This document shows, one piece after another, positions 5,807 to 8,190 of a DNA stretch of 8,190 bases. The notes beneath the pieces were generated by a model. The model was not told the DNA's origin and did not search any database. It was given only the letters and a program-made list of their open reading frames with translations. The stretch is from DAOTVD01 sp034437075 (GTDB taxonomy: Bacteria; Chloroflexota; Anaerolineae; Aggregatilineales; J027), in NCBI GenBank assembly GCA_034437075.1, contig DAOTVD010000032.1:1-8190 (forward strand), read 5' to 3'. The position numbers and the translations under genes were made by a program. Every line of letters starts with the position of its first letter. The first letter of the stretch is position 1.

Positions 5807-7792
5807 ATGTGCGGAATCGCCGCCGTGATTGATCTGAACCATCGCCAGGCCGCGCGGCATCTGGCCGACATGGCCCGTACCCTACGCCATCGCGGGCCGG
5901 ATGACGAAGGCTTCGTCTTGTTTCGCGAGCCGCATGGCCCCGCGCGCCCGCTGCGCGGGGACGATAGTGCGCCAGATTTGGCCAATATGCCCCATATACA
6001 CGATAGGGAAGCCGAGGCTTGGCTGGTCGGGTTGGCCCATCGCCGCTTGTCGATTTTGGATGTCTCCGTCGCGGGGCACGGCCCCATGAGCGACACGAGC
6101 GGCGCATTGTGGATCACGTACAATGGCGAAATTTATAATTACATCGAACTGCGCGAGGATTTACGCACGCGCGGCTATACCTTCCAAACAGGCACCGACA
6201 CCGAAGTGATCTTGGCTGCGTATGATGCCTGGGGCGTGGACTGTTTGGCGCGTTTCAACGGCATGTTCGCTTTCGCGTTGTGGGATGCGCGCGCGGGGCG
6301 GCTCTTTTGCGCGCGGGATCGCTTTGGGATCAAGCCGTTTTATTATTTCTTTCAGGATGGCTATTTTGCCTGCGCTTCGGAGATCAAAGCGCTGGTGGCG
6401 AATCCGTGTTTGCCCCGCCGCGCGCGTCCGGCTGCGGTATATGACTATCTAGCCCATGGGGCGCTCACCTGGCGCGAGGATACATTCTTCGAGAGCATCC
6501 GGCAGTTACCCGGCGGGCATGCGCTGACCCTCGACACGGAAGGCAAACTCAACACTTGGGCATATTATCAATTAACCTACGACACGCGCGCGACGACGCC
6601 CGATTACCCCGAAAAAGTCGCCGGGTTCCGGGCCTTGCTCACTGACGCGGTGCGTTTGCGCCTGCGGAGTGATGTTCCCGTCGGCTCGTCGCTGAGCGGT
6701 GGCCTAGATTCATCCAGCATTGTCGCGCTGGCTAATCTGCTTTTGCAGCAAGAAGGCGGCGTCCGGCCCGAAGCTATCGCCGACCAGCAGCGCGTGTTTT
6801 GCGTCGTTTACCCCGGCGAGCGCTTTGACGAGAGGCGCTATATGCAGGCTATCATCGACCAGACGGGCGCGCAGGCGCATTTCACCCAGCCCGACAGCGC
6901 GCGCCTATGGGATGAATTGGCCGCATTTGCCTGGCACCAGGATGAACCCGTCAACGCCAGCAACAATTACGCGCAGTATTGCGTGATGCAACTCGCGGGG
7001 GCGGGTGGCGTGAAAGTCTTGCTCGATGGCCAGGGCGGGGATGAAGTGCTGGGCGGCTACACGTTCTACCATGGCTATCGCCTGGCCCAAGCCCTGCGCG
7101 GCGGGCGACTGGGCACGGCGGGGCGGGAACTGCGCGGCGCGCGGCGGCATTCTAACGTCAGTTGGGCGTCTTTGTTGGCGACCACGGGCTGGAACATCAG
7201 CCCGGATGTCCTGCGCCGCTGGGGATGGTCAATCGCGGGGGCGCGCCTGCTCTCGCACCGTACCCTGGCGCCGGGCGCGCTGGATGCTGATTTCGCGCGC
7301 CAACATCACCGTTCGGCCCAGATGAAGCACAACCCGTTCCCGACCCTGGTGCAAAAACTGCATCAAGACGTGTTGCAGACGAATCTGCCCGCGCTGTTGC
7401 GCTACGAAGACCGTAATTCGATGGCCTTTAGCATTGAGGCGCGCGTGCCTTTTTTGGATCATCGCCTGGTGGAATATGCGTTCCGGCTGGGGGCCGATGC
7501 CTACATCCGCGACGGCTGGACAAAAGCGATTTTGCGTGACGCCATGCGCGACACCCTGCCGCCGCTCATCCACCAGCGCGGCGATAAAGAGGGCTTCACG
7601 ACCCCGCATCAGCGTTGGCTGGATGAACTGACGCCGCAGATGAACGCCTTTTTCGCGGACGAGGCGCGCGTCGGGCCGTATCTCGCGCGCGAGGCGCTGG
7701 CGACCTTGCGCGGGCCGGATGCCGCGCGGATGCCCGGCGTGTGGCGTGCGCTGAACCTGGAAAGCTGGTGCCGTGCCTTCGACCTGGGCTAA
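5807..7792 (+). CDS. asnB: Asparagine synthetase (glutamine-hydrolysing) / amidotransferase
   Basis: A 661-residue cytoplasmic class II amidotransferase. The N-terminal domain releases ammonia from glutamine. The C-terminal ATP-pyrophosphatase domain adenylates a carboxylate, in classical AsnB that of aspartate, and amidates it. The start at 5807 gives MCGIAA, so Cys2 becomes the N-terminal nucleophile after Met removal. The open frame to 5750 would bury it. Motifs: RHRGPDDEG (27-35), HRRLSIL (78-84), NGEIYN (106-111), GTDTE (129-133), SGGLDSS (297-303, the ATP-binding loop), GQGGDE (408-413) and YEDRNSM (533-539). All key residues are present. About 33 extra residues lie between RHRGPD and HRRL compared with E. 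coli AsnB. In surface glycan loci such enzymes may amidate sugar acids or peptides, so the name is safest as a family call. It heads the plus-strand operon, and the next gene starts inside its end. Confidence 0.93.
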   Translation: MCGIAAVIDLNHRQAARHLADMARTLRHRGPDDEGFVLFREPHGPARPLRGDDSAPDLANMPHIHDREAEAWLVGLAHRRLSILDVSVAGHGPMSDTSGALWITYNGEIYNYIELREDLRTRGYTFQTGTDTEVILAAYDAWGVDCLARFNGMFAFALWDARAGRLFCARDRFGIKPFYYFFQDGYFACASEIKALVANPCLPRRARPAAVYDYLAHGALTWREDTFFESIRQLPGGHALTLDTEGKLNTWAYYQLTYDTRATTPDYPEKVAGFRALLTDAVRLRLRSDVPVGSSLSGGLDSSSIVALANLLLQQEGGVRPEAIADQQRVFCVVYPGERFDERRYMQAIIDQTGAQAHFTQPDSARLWDELAAFAWHQDEPVNASNNYAQYCVMQLAGAGGVKVLLDGQGGDEVLGGYTFYHGYRLAQALRGGRLGTAGRELRGARRHSNVSWASLLATTGWNISPDVLRRWGWSIAGARLLSHRTLAPGALDADFARQHHRSAQMKHNPFPTLVQKLHQDVLQTNLPALLRYEDRNSMAFSIEARVPFLDHRLVEYAFRLGADAYIRDGWTKAILRDAMRDTLPPLIHQRGDKEGFTTPHQRWLDELTPQMNAFFADEARVGPYLAREALATLRGPDAARMPGVWRALNLESWCRAFDLG

Positions 7793-8190
7793 ACCCTGGC
7801 TCTATCCGCTCTGCGTAGCGCTGAGTTTGCTCGCGTTTGGGGTCTTTGACGTTACGTATCCCCATGCCCAACCCACGTATGTGGCCGCGCGCTACGCGCA
7901 AAATCTGCTCGATGGGGCGGGGCTAATTTACGCCGCAGATGAGCGGATTTTGCTGCTAGACTCGCCCTTGCCGATCCTGGCCGAAGCAGCCGTCGCCCTG
8001 CCGGGCGGAGATATTGCGCACCCCTCGTCCCTGATTGGGCATGTGTTGCTGGGCCTGCTCATCGCTGGTTGGCTGCGCCTGAGCGGGTCGCCGTGGTTGG
8101 GGCTGGTTGGCGCGGGGGTTTGGCTGCTGAGCATGCTCGCCGCCTGGGGCGGGCCGGGCGCGTGGGTTGCCGCGTTTGCCCTACTGGCCC
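7773..8190 (+). CDS. Polytopic membrane protein, probable GT-C glycosyltransferase (partial)
   Basis: An open frame from GTG 7773 runs uninterrupted to the window end (139 codons). It overlaps the asnB end by 20 nt in another register; GGAAAG lies 8 nt ahead of the GTG, and a stop at 7752 rules out earlier starts. A first membrane helix spans about residues 9-24, and further helices start at about 87, 108 and 128. The loop between has the pattern AARYAQNLLDGAGLIYAADERILLLDSPLP (shown in parts: ARYAQNLLDGAGLIY, 39-53). It resembles the RYA-N-L--G-GLVYN--ERV segment after helix 1 in GT-C enzymes that use polyprenyl-linked sugars. The usual acidic pair in this loop is not obvious; D26 is the nearest. 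The function is inferred from this resemblance and from location among glycosyltransferases. The C-terminal part is missing because the window ends. Confidence 0.7.
   Translation, partial: MPSTWAKPWLYPLCVALSLLAFGVFDVTYPHAQPTYVAARYAQNLLDGAGLIYAADERILLLDSPLPILAEAAVALPGGDIAHPSSLIGHVLLGLLIAGWLRLSGSPWLGLVGAGVWLLSMLAAWGGPGAWVAAFALLA

Noticed and set aside
6905..7609. Minus-strand frames inside asnB (6905-7150 and 7229-7609)
   Set aside because: They are antisense shadows in high-GC coding sequence. The plus frame has all AsnB motifs through this stretch.

Overview
The window holds seven protein genes or gene parts from a GC-rich bacterium (roughly 60% G+C by eye). By general resemblance, not by search, it looks like Chloroflexota (Anaerolineae/Chloroflexia-like). 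The hints are a large GT-C membrane glycosyltransferase with a C-terminal beta-rich extracytoplasmic domain, a CysM-like cysteine synthase, weak or absent Shine-Dalgarno sites on some genes, and an apparently leaderless transcript. The taxon is an inference.

Left part (1-1377, minus strand): a sulfur-assimilation unit. A cysteine synthase gene (cysM-like, 28-984) is followed by the first codons of another gene that overlaps its stop by ATGA. Upstream lies an unusually long non-coding stretch of about 300 nt. It has a TTGACA promoter, two short overlapping reading frames with Cys codons, and a set of hairpins. These end in nested, perfectly or almost perfectly paired stems, each followed by a T-run. 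Some hairpins are mutually exclusive. The layout is that of a transcription attenuator, possibly sensing cysteine through leader-peptide translation. This is the most interesting part of the window.

Middle part (1378-5726, minus strand): a compact operon read from about 5729 down to 1378. It encodes two soluble GT4-type glycosyltransferases, overlapping by 4 nt, and a multi-membrane-spanning GT-C (GT39/ArnT-like) glycosyltransferase. An extended -10 promoter sits so close to the first ATG that the mRNA is probably leaderless.

Right part (5750-8190, plus strand): a divergent operon with its own promoter. It begins with a glutamine-hydrolysing asparagine synthetase-like amidotransferase (asnB-like, start corrected to 5807 so that Cys is residue 2). 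A second polytopic membrane protein, probably another GT-C enzyme, starts at GTG 7773 inside the asnB end and runs off the window.

Together, 1378-8190 reads as part of a surface polysaccharide or glycoconjugate locus. Cytoplasmic GT4 enzymes would build lipid-linked glycans, GT-C enzymes would transfer sugars from polyprenyl-phosphate donors outside the membrane, and the AsnB-like enzyme would make asparagine or amidate a sugar acid. There is no CRISPR array, tRNA, rRNA, insertion sequence or phage signal that I can recognise.
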